Under the pieces are notes generated by a model. The model ran no database searches. It was not told the DNA's origin and was given only the letters and a program-made list of their open reading frames with translations. A program made the position numbers and the translations under genes. DNA of 36,377 bases from Myxococcaceae bacterium (GTDB lineage: Bacteria; Myxococcota; Myxococcia; Myxococcales; Myxococcaceae). Where the stretch lies: NCBI GenBank assembly GCA_019694595.1, contig JAIBBQ010000047.1, positions 1-36,377 on the forward strand. Reading direction: 5' to 3'. Below are positions 1-7,225 of the stretch, piece after piece (within the stretch, counting starts at the first letter, position 1; the number at the start of each line of letters is the position of its first letter).

Positions 1-1
1 C

Positions 2-1786
2 GGTGGCAGCAGCGGCGGTGGCGCGGCCGGAGGAAGTGGCGGCGGCACCGGAGGAGGCGTCGGCGGCGGCAGCGGCGGTGGTGCGGGCGGCAGCGGTGGC
101 GGGCTCGTGGGCGCCACCTCGCTCGCGCTGAGCGGCGCCACGTCCTTCCTCGTCGATACCTGCACGCCGGGCTTCGCACAGGGCCGGCAGGGCGGCGTCA
201 GCGCGGCGCTCGCTGCGGGCACGCCCATCGCGCTCGACGCGGGGGCGCTCCTCCCCGTCTACAGCGACCCGCAGTGCACCGCGGGCGCGCCGGTCCTCGT
301 GAAGTCCGACGGTGGCGCCGAGTACTTCGTCCGCGCGCGCGACGCGGGCACCTTCCAGCTCGGCGCCGCCTCGAGCGGGCTCCAGGGCGCCTCCGCGAGC
401 CTCACCGCGAGCTACCCCGCGGCAGTGGGCCTCGGCTTCGCCAACCTGAAGACCCAGGTGCGGGCGGGCGACTGCGAGGTCTTCACCCTCGAGCTGCGCG
501 ACGGCACCAACAAGCCGACCCGCGCCAACGCGCCCACCGACGCCGGGGTGGTGGTGGTGGCAGGCAACGGCGGGCTGTACTCCGATTTCTTCTGCCGCAC
601 GCCACTCACCTCGTCCTTCACCATCGGCCAGGGCCAGGCGGGCCGGCTGCTCTCCTTCAAGGGCGTCACCGGGCAGGTGAACGCCCTGCAGGCCTCGGCC
701 GCGGTGGGGCTCGATGCCGGCCAGACGGTCGACGTGCTGCCGCTGGTGCGCCGGGGAACGTGCAGCCTGGGCACGATGGCGACGGGCGTCGACTGCACCA
801 TCAGCCCGCCCCACCAGGACCTGACGCAGACCTTCCTCGTCTTCCAGAGCCTCAACGACTCGTCGAACTCCGCGGTGGCGGACACGCGCTGCTTCCTCAA
901 GGACGAGACCACGGTGCACTGCGACCGCGCCCAGGCGGGCACTGCCACCACCGTGGTGTGGCAGACCGCGGAGCACCGCACCTTCGAGGTGGACCGGGTG
1001 AACTTCGCCTGCGACGCCGGTCAGCCGACCAGCGTGCCGCTGCCCATGCGCAACACCCCGCCGAGCAGCTCCTTCGTGCTCTCGTCGCTGTCGAACAACG
1101 GCGGCGCGGTGAACAACGACGACTTCGTCGGCCTCACGCTCAACTCGGGGAACCTCGGCGTGGGCTTCGTGAGCAACTGCGCCCACCCGACGAACGTGCA
1201 CGCGCAGGTGGTGGGCATCAGCACCATCGCGGTGAGCCGGCTGCAGACCACCATCGACGCCGGCGTGCGCTCGCTGGCGATGACCTTCCCCGCGGCGCAG
1301 CAGCCGGCGCTCCTGTCGACGTACCGGCCGCTCACGCCCGACGGCAACGTCACCATGTGCGACATGGCGTTGATGGGGGACGCGACCTCCGCGACCGGCG
1401 CCATTCTCGACCGCGGCGCGGGCAATACCGCGTGCGGCGCGAACTACGGCGTGGCCGCGGTGAACGCCGAGCGCCTCGACTTCCTCGACGCGGGCACCGT
1501 CACCCGGCTCCTCGGGCTGATGGGCGGGGCCACCAAGAGCCAGGTCATCACCACGCCCGCGCTCGACACCACCCGCACGCTCTATTTCACGCCCTCGCAG
1601 GGGCCTGCAGGGCAGGGCATGGGCCAGGTCGACGACCAGACGCAGCCGCCGTACGTGGGCACGGCGAGCGCCGCCTTCACCCCGCTGCTCGACGGCGGCG
1701 TCATCAGCACCTCGCTGCGGGTGGACCGCGGCCGCGGCGCCGGCAACGCGGGGTGGATCATCCAGAGCGTGGAGCTGGCGCCCTGA
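2..1786 (+). CDS. Gly-linker surface protein, 5' end outside window
   Basis: The reading frame is open from the window edge, so the start and any signal peptide lie upstream. The first 35 or so residues are almost only Gly, Ser and Ala, the linker that in myxobacterial lipoproteins follows the lipobox cysteine. About 560 residues follow, rich in Ala, Gly, Thr and Asp-Ala-Gly triplets, with scattered cysteines and a beta-rich look that suggests Ig-like folds. No catalytic motif is recognised. A GTG at 107 begins the non-linker part but the frame is open before it, so it is not taken as the start. The stop overlaps the next gene as CTGA. Inferred role: outer-membrane or surface-exposed lipoprotein of unknown function. 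Confidence 0.8.
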   Translation, partial: GGSSGGGAAGGSGGGTGGGVGGGSGGGAGGSGGGLVGATSLALSGATSFLVDTCTPGFAQGRQGGVSAALAAGTPIALDAGALLPVYSDPQCTAGAPVLVKSDGGAEYFVRARDAGTFQLGAASSGLQGASASLTASYPAAVGLGFANLKTQVRAGDCEVFTLELRDGTNKPTRANAPTDAGVVVVAGNGGLYSDFFCRTPLTSSFTIGQGQAGRLLSFKGVTGQVNALQASAAVGLDAGQTVDVLPLVRRGTCSLGTMATGVDCTISPPHQDLTQTFLVFQSLNDSSNSAVADTRCFLKDETTVHCDRAQAGTATTVVWQTAEHRTFEVDRVNFACDAGQPTSVPLPMRNTPPSSSFVLSSLSNNGGAVNNDDFVGLTLNSGNLGVGFVSNCAHPTNVHAQVVGISTIAVSRLQTTIDAGVRSLAMTFPAAQQPALLSTYRPLTPDGNVTMCDMALMGDATSATGAILDRGAGNTACGANYGVAAVNAERLDFLDAGTVTRLLGLMGGATKSQVITTPALDTTRTLYFTPSQGPAGQGMGQVDDQTQPPYVGTASAAFTPLLDGGVISTSLRVDRGRGAGNAGWIIQSVELAP

Positions 1787-2355
1787 CGCCCACCCGCATC
1801 GCGCTGGTCGCTTCCCTCAGCCTCAACGTGGTGCTGGGCGTGCTGGTGGCGGGGTTCCTGCGCGGCGCCGCTCCGCTGCCGGAGGTGAGCCGGCTCAACC
1901 AGCAGGTGCGCTGCGGTCAGGGCGACGCCGCCGCCTGCCGCGAGCACGTCGAGGAGACGCGCCAGCGGTGCGACCGGGGCGACGCCGAAGGCTGCGTGCT
2001 GCTGGGCATCATGCTGCAGGTCGGCAAGTCGCTCCCCCAGGACCTGCCGGGGGCGGTCGCGCAGTTCCAGAAGGCCTGCGCGCTGAAGTCGGGTCCCGGG
2101 TGCTGGTACCTCGGCACCACCGCCGAGTACGGCCGCGGCGCGGAGCGGAACCTCGAGGCCGCTCGCACCGCGTACCAGCAGTCGTGCGGGGCGAAGCATG
2201 AGAACGGCTGCATCTCCCTGGGCGACCTGCTGCGAAGGCCCGGGCCGCTCCACGACCGCGACCAGGCGCTCGCTGCCTATGACGCCGCGTGCGCGATTCC
2301 CTACGAAGGCGGCTGCGCGCGGGCGAAGGAGCTCAGGGCGCAGCCGCAGCAGTGA
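1783..2355 (+). CDS. Sel1-repeat, membrane-anchored protein
   Basis: About 190 residues. The N-terminus has a hydrophobic segment (residues 6-25, ALVASLSLNVVLGVLVAGFL) after a short Thr/Arg stretch, so a signal anchor is likely. Residues 55-180 hold Sel1/TPR-like helical repeats with regularly placed cysteine pairs (patterns such as GCVLLG, GCWYLG, GCISLG), as in Cys-rich Hcp-type Sel1 proteins, which serve as protein-binding scaffolds. The start is not ordinary: no ATG fits. CTG at 1783 overlaps the upstream stop as CTGA and has GGAG eight bases before it. The alternative is GTG at 1753, which overlaps the upstream gene by 34 bases and lacks a good ribosome binding site. Probably translationally coupled to the preceding gene. 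Confidence 0.75.
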   Translation: MTPTRIALVASLSLNVVLGVLVAGFLRGAAPLPEVSRLNQQVRCGQGDAAACREHVEETRQRCDRGDAEGCVLLGIMLQVGKSLPQDLPGAVAQFQKACALKSGPGCWYLGTTAEYGRGAERNLEAARTAYQQSCGAKHENGCISLGDLLRRPGPLHDRDQALAAYDAACAIPYEGGCARAKELRAQPQQ

Positions 2356-2514
2356 CCGCTCCGAGCTCGGGACCCGTCCACAGCAGAGGACAGTGACACG
2401 CGCGCGCCTCTCGAAATCCTGCGACGACTCTCGGTGAGCGCCGTCCGCTGCGCGCCCTAAACCCTCGGCACGAGGCCGCGCGCGACTGGCCCGCGCGTTG
2501 CTCGGGGCGCGGCC

Positions 2515-3954
2515 ATGATTCGTGCGCTCATCGTCGTCGCCGTCGTGGTGCTGGGGGCCTGCAGTGGCCCGGGGTCGTCGTCGTCGGGCGGTGGTGCTGC
2601 GAGCAGTGGCGGCGGGAATCCCGCGGGCGGCGGCAGCGGCGCCACCGGTGGAGGCACGGGGGCGAGCGGCGGCGGCGCGGCGGGCGGCGGTGCCCCGTCG
2701 GATGCCGGCACCGCAGTCGTCGAGCGCTGCTTCGACGTCGCGGCGAGTGTCTGCACCAAGCTGCAGAGCTGCGCGCCGGAGCGCTTCCGCCTCGACTACG
2801 GCACCCAGTCGGGCTGCATCACCGAGCGGGGTGTCCAGTGCCGGCTGGGCGCCGACACCGCCGGCTCCACGCTCGACGTCGCCACCGTGGAGGCCTGCCG
2901 CGCCAAGGCCTTGGCCCAGTCCTGCGGTGAGCTCTGGGACTTCGAGCTCGGCCGCTGCCCTGCCTCCAAGGGCACCCGCCCCGCGGGCGAGGCGTGCTTC
3001 TCGGGCGAGCAGTGCCTGTCCGGGCGCTGCGGCCGGGCGCCGCACGGTCAGGTGTGCGCGGTCTGCGAGCCGGTCGGCCAGGAAGGCCAGGCGTGCGACC
3101 CCGACCCCGACAACGGCATGACCTGCACCGAAGGCTTCCAGTGCATCAACGCCCAGTGCGCGGCGGCGCCCGTCTCCAAGGAGAACGAGACCTGCGCGGC
3201 CTCCAGCTTCCGCCGCTGCCTCCCGGGCCTGCGCTGCGTCCAGGACGTCTGCCGGCCGCAGCTCGGCGCCGACGCCGGCGGCACCGAGTTCGACGACTGC
3301 TCGAGCCTCCAGGGACTCTTCTGCGACCAGGGCCGCTGCACGCCCCAGCCGCTCTCCGCCGACGGCGGGTGCTGGCCGCTCGGGCTGCCCGGCGGCGCGC
3401 TCTGTGGCCCGGGCACCGTCTGCGGCCAGGGCTTCCGCTGCATTCCGCTGCTGTCCCCCGGCGCCGCCTGCACGGCGAGCGACGTCTGCGCCTTCGGTCT
3501 CCCCTGCCTCGGGGGCACCTGCGTGCGCGGCGACCAGGTGAGCTGCGGCGGAGGAAGTCTCGACGGCGGCTCAGGCACCGGCCCCGACGCCGGCCACTTC
3601 GGGTTCGACGTTCCGCCCGGGACCGTCTCCTTGAGCATCGCCTGCGACGGCGGCCTGGCGACCCTGGCCTTCACCGGCCGCTACCGCTCGAGCGCCCCCG
3701 CCGACCTCAGCGTCAACGTGGCCGCCACCGTCAGCGTCGGCCTCGGCGGGGCCCAGGCCGTGCCCCTGACCCCGGACGCGTTCCGGCTCCCGCCCGGCCC
3801 GGCCGTGGGTCAGCTCCACACCGGCCAGCTGGCGACCGACGCGGGCTGGTGCCAGGCCTGTGGCCAGACTTTCACCGTCTTCGTGGAGGCCACTGTTCCC
3901 ACCGAAGGAAAGTTCTCCACCAGCGCGCCGGGCACTTTGAGCTGCTCCCCGTGA
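2515..3954 (+). CDS. Cys-rich lipoprotein with Gly/Ser linker
   Basis: 479 residues starting at ATG. The N-terminus is a lipoprotein signal peptide with lipobox VLGAC (Cys16), then a Gly/Ser/Ala linker to about residue 62. Residues 70-340 are rich in spaced cysteines, with repeated units such as GEACFSGEQCLSGRCG and QGFRCIPL, a small disulfide-knot pattern common in myxobacterial surface proteins. The last 120 residues (after a DGGSGTGPDAG stretch) look beta-rich, with one late cysteine pair (CQACG). No enzyme motif is seen. It has no strong ribosome binding site. It sits 159 bases after the Sel1 gene and ends 18 bases before a palindrome. Role unknown; an outer-membrane-anchored protein is inferred. 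Confidence 0.85.
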   Translation: MIRALIVVAVVVLGACSGPGSSSSGGGAASSGGGNPAGGGSGATGGGTGASGGGAAGGGAPSDAGTAVVERCFDVAASVCTKLQSCAPERFRLDYGTQSGCITERGVQCRLGADTAGSTLDVATVEACRAKALAQSCGELWDFELGRCPASKGTRPAGEACFSGEQCLSGRCGRAPHGQVCAVCEPVGQEGQACDPDPDNGMTCTEGFQCINAQCAAAPVSKENETCAASSFRRCLPGLRCVQDVCRPQLGADAGGTEFDDCSSLQGLFCDQGRCTPQPLSADGGCWPLGLPGGALCGPGTVCGQGFRCIPLLSPGAACTASDVCAFGLPCLGGTCVRGDQVSCGGGSLDGGSGTGPDAGHFGFDVPPGTVSLSIACDGGLATLAFTGRYRSSAPADLSVNVAATVSVGLGGAQAVPLTPDAFRLPPGPAVGQLHTGQLATDAGWCQACGQTFTVFVEATVPTEGKFSTSAPGTLSCSP

Positions 3955-3971
3955 TCTGAAGCATGGAAAGA

Positions 3972-3991
3972 GTGAGCAAAATGTTGCTCAC
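3972..3991. promoter_or_regulatory. Perfect 8+4+8 palindrome upstream of the lipid/polyketide operon
   Basis: GTGAGCAA and TTGCTCAC flank AATG with no mismatch. It lies 18 bases after the lipoprotein stop and about 205 bases before the first biosynthetic gene, in a locally AT-rich stretch. No T-run follows, so an intrinsic terminator is less likely than a dimeric regulator binding site, but both remain possible. Confidence 0.5.
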
Positions 3992-4195
3992 AACGCTGCG
4001 CACTTGGGCTCTCAGAGGGTGAAAAAACGGTCCCAGACAACACCGTAAGCATATGAATTAAATCGATAAACACATGAAAATGTCGTCCCGGGTGGTGCTG
4101 TCGCCCACCGGGTGACTGACCCCCACCCTTTCTTGACCCCCTGGGAGCGGGGGTCGTATTCCTCCCCCCGCGCAGTTCGCCCACGGGAGGAAGTC
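3992..4195 (+). promoter_or_regulatory. Leader/promoter region of the biosynthetic operon
   Basis: About 200 non-coding bases with an unusually AT-rich core at 4040-4080 in a window otherwise near 70% GC. A TTGACC hexamer at 4133-4138 resembles a -35 box, but the -10 candidate 17 bases on (around 4156) is poor. A perfect hairpin overlaps this segment (4135-4155). The region ends in a strong ribosome binding site, GGGAGGAAG at 4185-4193. The promoter position is an inference; the AT-rich core and the hairpin are directly visible. Confidence 0.4.
4135..4155 (+). promoter_or_regulatory. Leader hairpin before the acyl-AMP ligase
   Basis: GACCCCC (4135-4141) and GGGGGTC (4149-4155) form a perfect 7-bp GC-rich stem with a 7-base loop, 40 bases before the ligase start. 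It could be an RNA leader structure if transcription starts upstream, or a DNA-level operator overlapping the -35-like TTGACC. Confidence 0.35.
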
Positions 4196-6070
4196 TTGAG
4201 GATCCACGACGAGCCGAACCTGATCGCCGCCATCGAAGCCGGGAAGGGCTGGACGGACGGGGGCTACGCCTTCCAGACCCGCGACGGCGCCGAGCTCTTC
4301 ATGAGCTGGGACCGCCTGCGCCAGGAAGCGATGAACCGCGCCGCGCACCTCCGCGCGCTGGGCATGAAGCCAGGCGACCGCCTGGCGATGGTGATGCCCG
4401 ACGGCGAAGACTTCGTGCCCACCTTCTTCGGCGCGGTCTGGGCGGGCGTGGTGCCGGTGCCCCTCTACCCGCCGCTCTCGCTCGGCAAGCTCGATTCCTA
4501 CATCGACACCCTGGTCGCCATCCTCTCCAAGGCGAAGCCGGTGTACCTCGCCACCAGCGCCAAGCTGGAGACGGTGCTCTGGAGCGGCGTCGCCAAGGTG
4601 CCTTCGCTCAAGGGCGTCATCACCTCGGAGTCGCTCACCAAGCCGGCGCCTGCGGGCGTCGACACCGCGCCCACCCAGGTCGCGCCCGGCGACGTCGTCT
4701 TCCTGCAGTTCACCTCGGGCTCCACGTCCGCGCCCAAGGGCGTCGAGGTCACCCACGGCTCGCTGCGCGCCAACGCGTGGGCCATCATGCGCGACGGCCT
4801 CAAGACCGACGACCGCACCGACCACGGCGTCAGCTGGCTGCCGCTGTACCACGACATGGGGCTCATCGGCTTCGTGCTGAGCCCGATGTTCCACAAGGTC
4901 AGCTGCACCTTCATCCCCACGCTGTCCTTCGTGCGCCACGCCAACGTGTGGCTCGAGACCATCAGCAAGAAGCGCGGCACCATCAGCTTCGCTCCCAACT
5001 TCGCCTACGCGCTGGCGGTGAAGCGCGCCAAGGCCGAGCAGCTCGCCAAGTGGGACCTCTCGTCGATGAAGGCCTTCGGCTGCGGCGCCGAGCCCATCAA
5101 CGCGGCGACGCTCACCAGCTTCGTGGAGACCTTCTCCAAGGCCGGCCTCAAGCCGACCGCGATGCTGCCCTGCTACGGCATGGCGGAAGCGACGCTGGCC
5201 ATCAGCTTCATCGGCCTCGACGAGACCATCAGCGTCGACGCCGTGCAGAAGGACGCGCTCCAGACCGCGCGCCACGCGCTGCCCCCGGCCAAGGGCCAGG
5301 ACGTGGAAGTGGTGGAGTTCGTCAACTGCGGCCGCACCTTCCCCGGCCACGAGGTCGCCGCGTTCGACGACCGCGGCCAGAAGCTGCCCGACCGCCAGCT
5401 CGGCGAGCTGTGGGTGCGCGGCCCGTCGGTGGCGCGCGGCTACTTCGAGAACCCCGAGGCTTCGCTGCAAACCTTCGGCGGCGGTTGGCTGCGCACCGGT
5501 GACCTCGGCTACCTCGTGCAAGGCCAGGTGTTCATCACCGGCCGCAAGAAGGACCTCATCATCATCAACGGCCGCAACTGGGAGCCGCAGCGGCTCGAGT
5601 GGGTCGCCGACGACGTGCCCGAGGTCCGCAAGGGCAGCACGGTGGCCTTCAGCGTGCCCGGGCCGTCGAGCGAGCTGCTCGTCGTCGCGGTCGAGTCGCG
5701 CACCCAGAACCCTGAAGGCTTGAAGGACGCGGTGAAGCAGGCGCTCAACGAGAACCTGCAGCTCGCGCCCCACGAGGTGGTCATCGCCGCGCCGGGCTCG
5801 CTGCCCAAGACCTCGAGCGGCAAGGTGCAGCGCCAGAAGACCCGTCAGCAGTACCTCGACGGCACCCTGGGCCAGGAAGGCAACCGCACCCTGGGCAGCC
5901 AGGCCGAGAAGGTCACTCTCGCCAAGCACGTCGCGCTGTCGCTGGTGGGCCGCATGCGCCACCGCGCCCGCACCGTGCTGGGCCACACGGTGGAGATCCG
6001 CTCCATCGACGACGCGCTCCAGAAGCTCAAGCTCGCGGGCAGCTACGCGCGCGGCCGGCTCTCGTTCTGA
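4196..6070 (+). CDS. Fatty acyl-AMP ligase (FAAL)
   Basis: 624 residues of the adenylate-forming superfamily. Visible motifs: P-loop-like FTSGSTSAPKG (about 171-181), SWLPLYHDMGL typical of FAALs, GELWVRGPSVARGYF, TGDLGYL, GRKKDLIIINGRNWEP (from 449) and the C-terminal SSGKVQR with catalytic Lys543. FAALs activate free fatty acids as acyl-AMP and pass them to an ACP instead of CoA; the HDMGL and NGRNWEP types fit FAAL better than acyl-CoA synthetase. About 60 further residues follow the ligase core. The start is TTG at 4196, five bases after GGGAGG; an in-frame GTG at 4112 would add 28 residues unlike the family and has no binding site. First gene of the operon; its likely partner is the ACP 47 bases downstream. 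Confidence 0.93.
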   Translation: MRIHDEPNLIAAIEAGKGWTDGGYAFQTRDGAELFMSWDRLRQEAMNRAAHLRALGMKPGDRLAMVMPDGEDFVPTFFGAVWAGVVPVPLYPPLSLGKLDSYIDTLVAILSKAKPVYLATSAKLETVLWSGVAKVPSLKGVITSESLTKPAPAGVDTAPTQVAPGDVVFLQFTSGSTSAPKGVEVTHGSLRANAWAIMRDGLKTDDRTDHGVSWLPLYHDMGLIGFVLSPMFHKVSCTFIPTLSFVRHANVWLETISKKRGTISFAPNFAYALAVKRAKAEQLAKWDLSSMKAFGCGAEPINAATLTSFVETFSKAGLKPTAMLPCYGMAEATLAISFIGLDETISVDAVQKDALQTARHALPPAKGQDVEVVEFVNCGRTFPGHEVAAFDDRGQKLPDRQLGELWVRGPSVARGYFENPEASLQTFGGGWLRTGDLGYLVQGQVFITGRKKDLIIINGRNWEPQRLEWVADDVPEVRKGSTVAFSVPGPSSELLVVAVESRTQNPEGLKDAVKQALNENLQLAPHEVVIAAPGSLPKTSSGKVQRQKTRQQYLDGTLGQEGNRTLGSQAEKVTLAKHVALSLVGRMRHRARTVLGHTVEIRSIDDALQKLKLAGSYARGRLSF

Positions 6071-6117
6071 TTCTCAACGCAGTCCCCACGCTCACCCCAC
6101 ACCAAACCGAAACGACC

Positions 6118-6378
6118 ATGGCGACCATCAGCATCACCCAGCTCTTCGCGCAGGCGGCTCTCGAGGTGAACGGCAAGAAGCTCGAGAACCTGAAGCCGGA
6201 GACGGTCATCTCCAAGCTCGGCCTCGACTCCGTCGCCGTCATGGAGCTCGTCAGCTACTTCGAAGAGAAGCTCTCCATCCGCATGCCGGACGAGGACCTG
6301 GCGAAGGTCCAGACCATCAACGACCTGGCGACGCTGGTGAAGCGCCTGGTGCCCCCGGGCACCGAGGTGGGCGCTTGA
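6118..6378 (+). CDS. Free-standing acyl carrier protein
   Basis: 86 residues, a normal ACP length. The phosphopantetheine attachment site is Ser38 in LGLDSVAVMELV, followed by the usual acidic helix (YFEEKLSIRMPDEDL). It lies between the FAAL and the desaturase, so the natural reading is that FAAL loads a fatty acid on it, the desaturase acts on the acyl-ACP, and the chain then passes to the PKS ketosynthase. The start ATG lacks a clear ribosome binding site, and the 47-base spacer holds an 11-base word repeated before the methyltransferase gene. Its stop overlaps the next start as TTGA. Confidence 0.92.
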   Translation: MATISITQLFAQAALEVNGKKLENLKPETVISKLGLDSVAVMELVSYFEEKLSIRMPDEDLAKVQTINDLATLVKRLVPPGTEVGA

Positions 6379-7196
6379 ACAAGGCGCTCAACGAGAAGTT
6401 CTACCGGGAGTACATGACCTTCTTCGAGCACGCGGAGAAGTCACGCCGGTGGAACCTCTTCACCGACATCGACTGGGAGTCGGTGAAGGCGGCGCCGAAG
6501 AACGACTCCCTCGCGCTGTGCGCGGAGACCTTCTGCGGCGTGGAGATGTACCTGCCGGACTACGTCGAGGGACACCTCGACATGTTCAAGGACAACTTCG
6601 CGCGCTCGTGGTTCGCGGCGAACTGGGGCTACGAGGAATCGAAGCACGGCCTCACCCTGCGCGAGTACCTGGTGCGCTCGGGCCACCGCACCGACGAGCA
6701 GATGCACGCGTACGCGGACCGCATCCTCTCGCAGCGCTGGAAGCGGCCGTTCCCCACCGCGCGGCAGATGACGGCCTACGGCGTGGTGCAGGAGATGACG
6801 ACGTTCATCATCTACAAGAAGCAGCAGCAGCTCTGCGAGCAGCAGGGGCAAGACGGCCTGGCGGGCATCTACAAGCTCATCGCCAAGGACGAGATGGCCC
6901 ACACCCGGTACTACGAGATCATCCTCGGCCACTACTTCGACGACGACCGCGAGGGCACCCTCAAGGACATCGCCGAGGTCTTCTACAACTTCACCATGCC
7001 GGCCTACGAGCTGGTGCCCGACTACGACTCTCGCGTCGAGGTGATGCGCACCGCGGGCATCGACCGCGGCGTCTTCCTCAACGAGGTCTGGGGCCCCGTC
7101 TTCAAGAAGCTCAAGATCACCCGCCACGACCTGCCGCGCTCGCAGCGCGTGCAGAAGGCGCTCGGATCCGCCGCACCGCAGTCCACCGCCGCCTGA
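6375..7196 (+). CDS. Soluble di-iron acyl-ACP desaturase (FA_desaturase_2 type)
   Basis: 273 residues, mostly helical, shorter than plant or mycobacterial members (over 300). All six iron ligands expected for stearoyl-ACP desaturases can be assigned: Glu57 (VEMYLPDY), Glu88 and His91 (EESKHG, compare EENRHG), Glu140 (VVQEMTTF), Glu173 and His176 (KDEMAHTRYY, compare DEKRHE). Known members insert a cis double bond in acyl-ACP using O2 and ferredoxin; no ferredoxin is encoded nearby. The start is TTG, overlapping the ACP stop (TTGA), which points to translational coupling with the carrier it probably uses. Inferred substrate: the fatty acyl chain loaded by the FAAL. Related ferritin-like oxygenases with other chemistry cannot be excluded. 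Confidence 0.88.
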   Translation: MNKALNEKFYREYMTFFEHAEKSRRWNLFTDIDWESVKAAPKNDSLALCAETFCGVEMYLPDYVEGHLDMFKDNFARSWFAANWGYEESKHGLTLREYLVRSGHRTDEQMHAYADRILSQRWKRPFPTARQMTAYGVVQEMTTFIIYKKQQQLCEQQGQDGLAGIYKLIAKDEMAHTRYYEIILGHYFDDDREGTLKDIAEVFYNFTMPAYELVPDYDSRVEVMRTAGIDRGVFLNEVWGPVFKKLKITRHDLPRSQRVQKALGSAAPQSTAA

Positions 7197-7225
7197 GTCA
7201 CCCGCCGCACCAGCAAGGAGCTTCC

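Noticed and set aside
1-106. Short GGC/AGC-type repeats as a possible DNA repeat array
   Set aside because: In frame with the downstream gene they encode the Gly/Ser linker of a surface protein.
4089-4112. CCCGGGTGG and CCCACCGGG as an inverted repeat
   Set aside because: The arms do not pair in register; RC of the left arm is CCACCCGGG.
4112-4195. Upstream GTG start for the FAAL
   Set aside because: It would add 28 residues unlike the family and has no ribosome binding site, whereas TTG at 4196 has GGGAGG at ideal distance.
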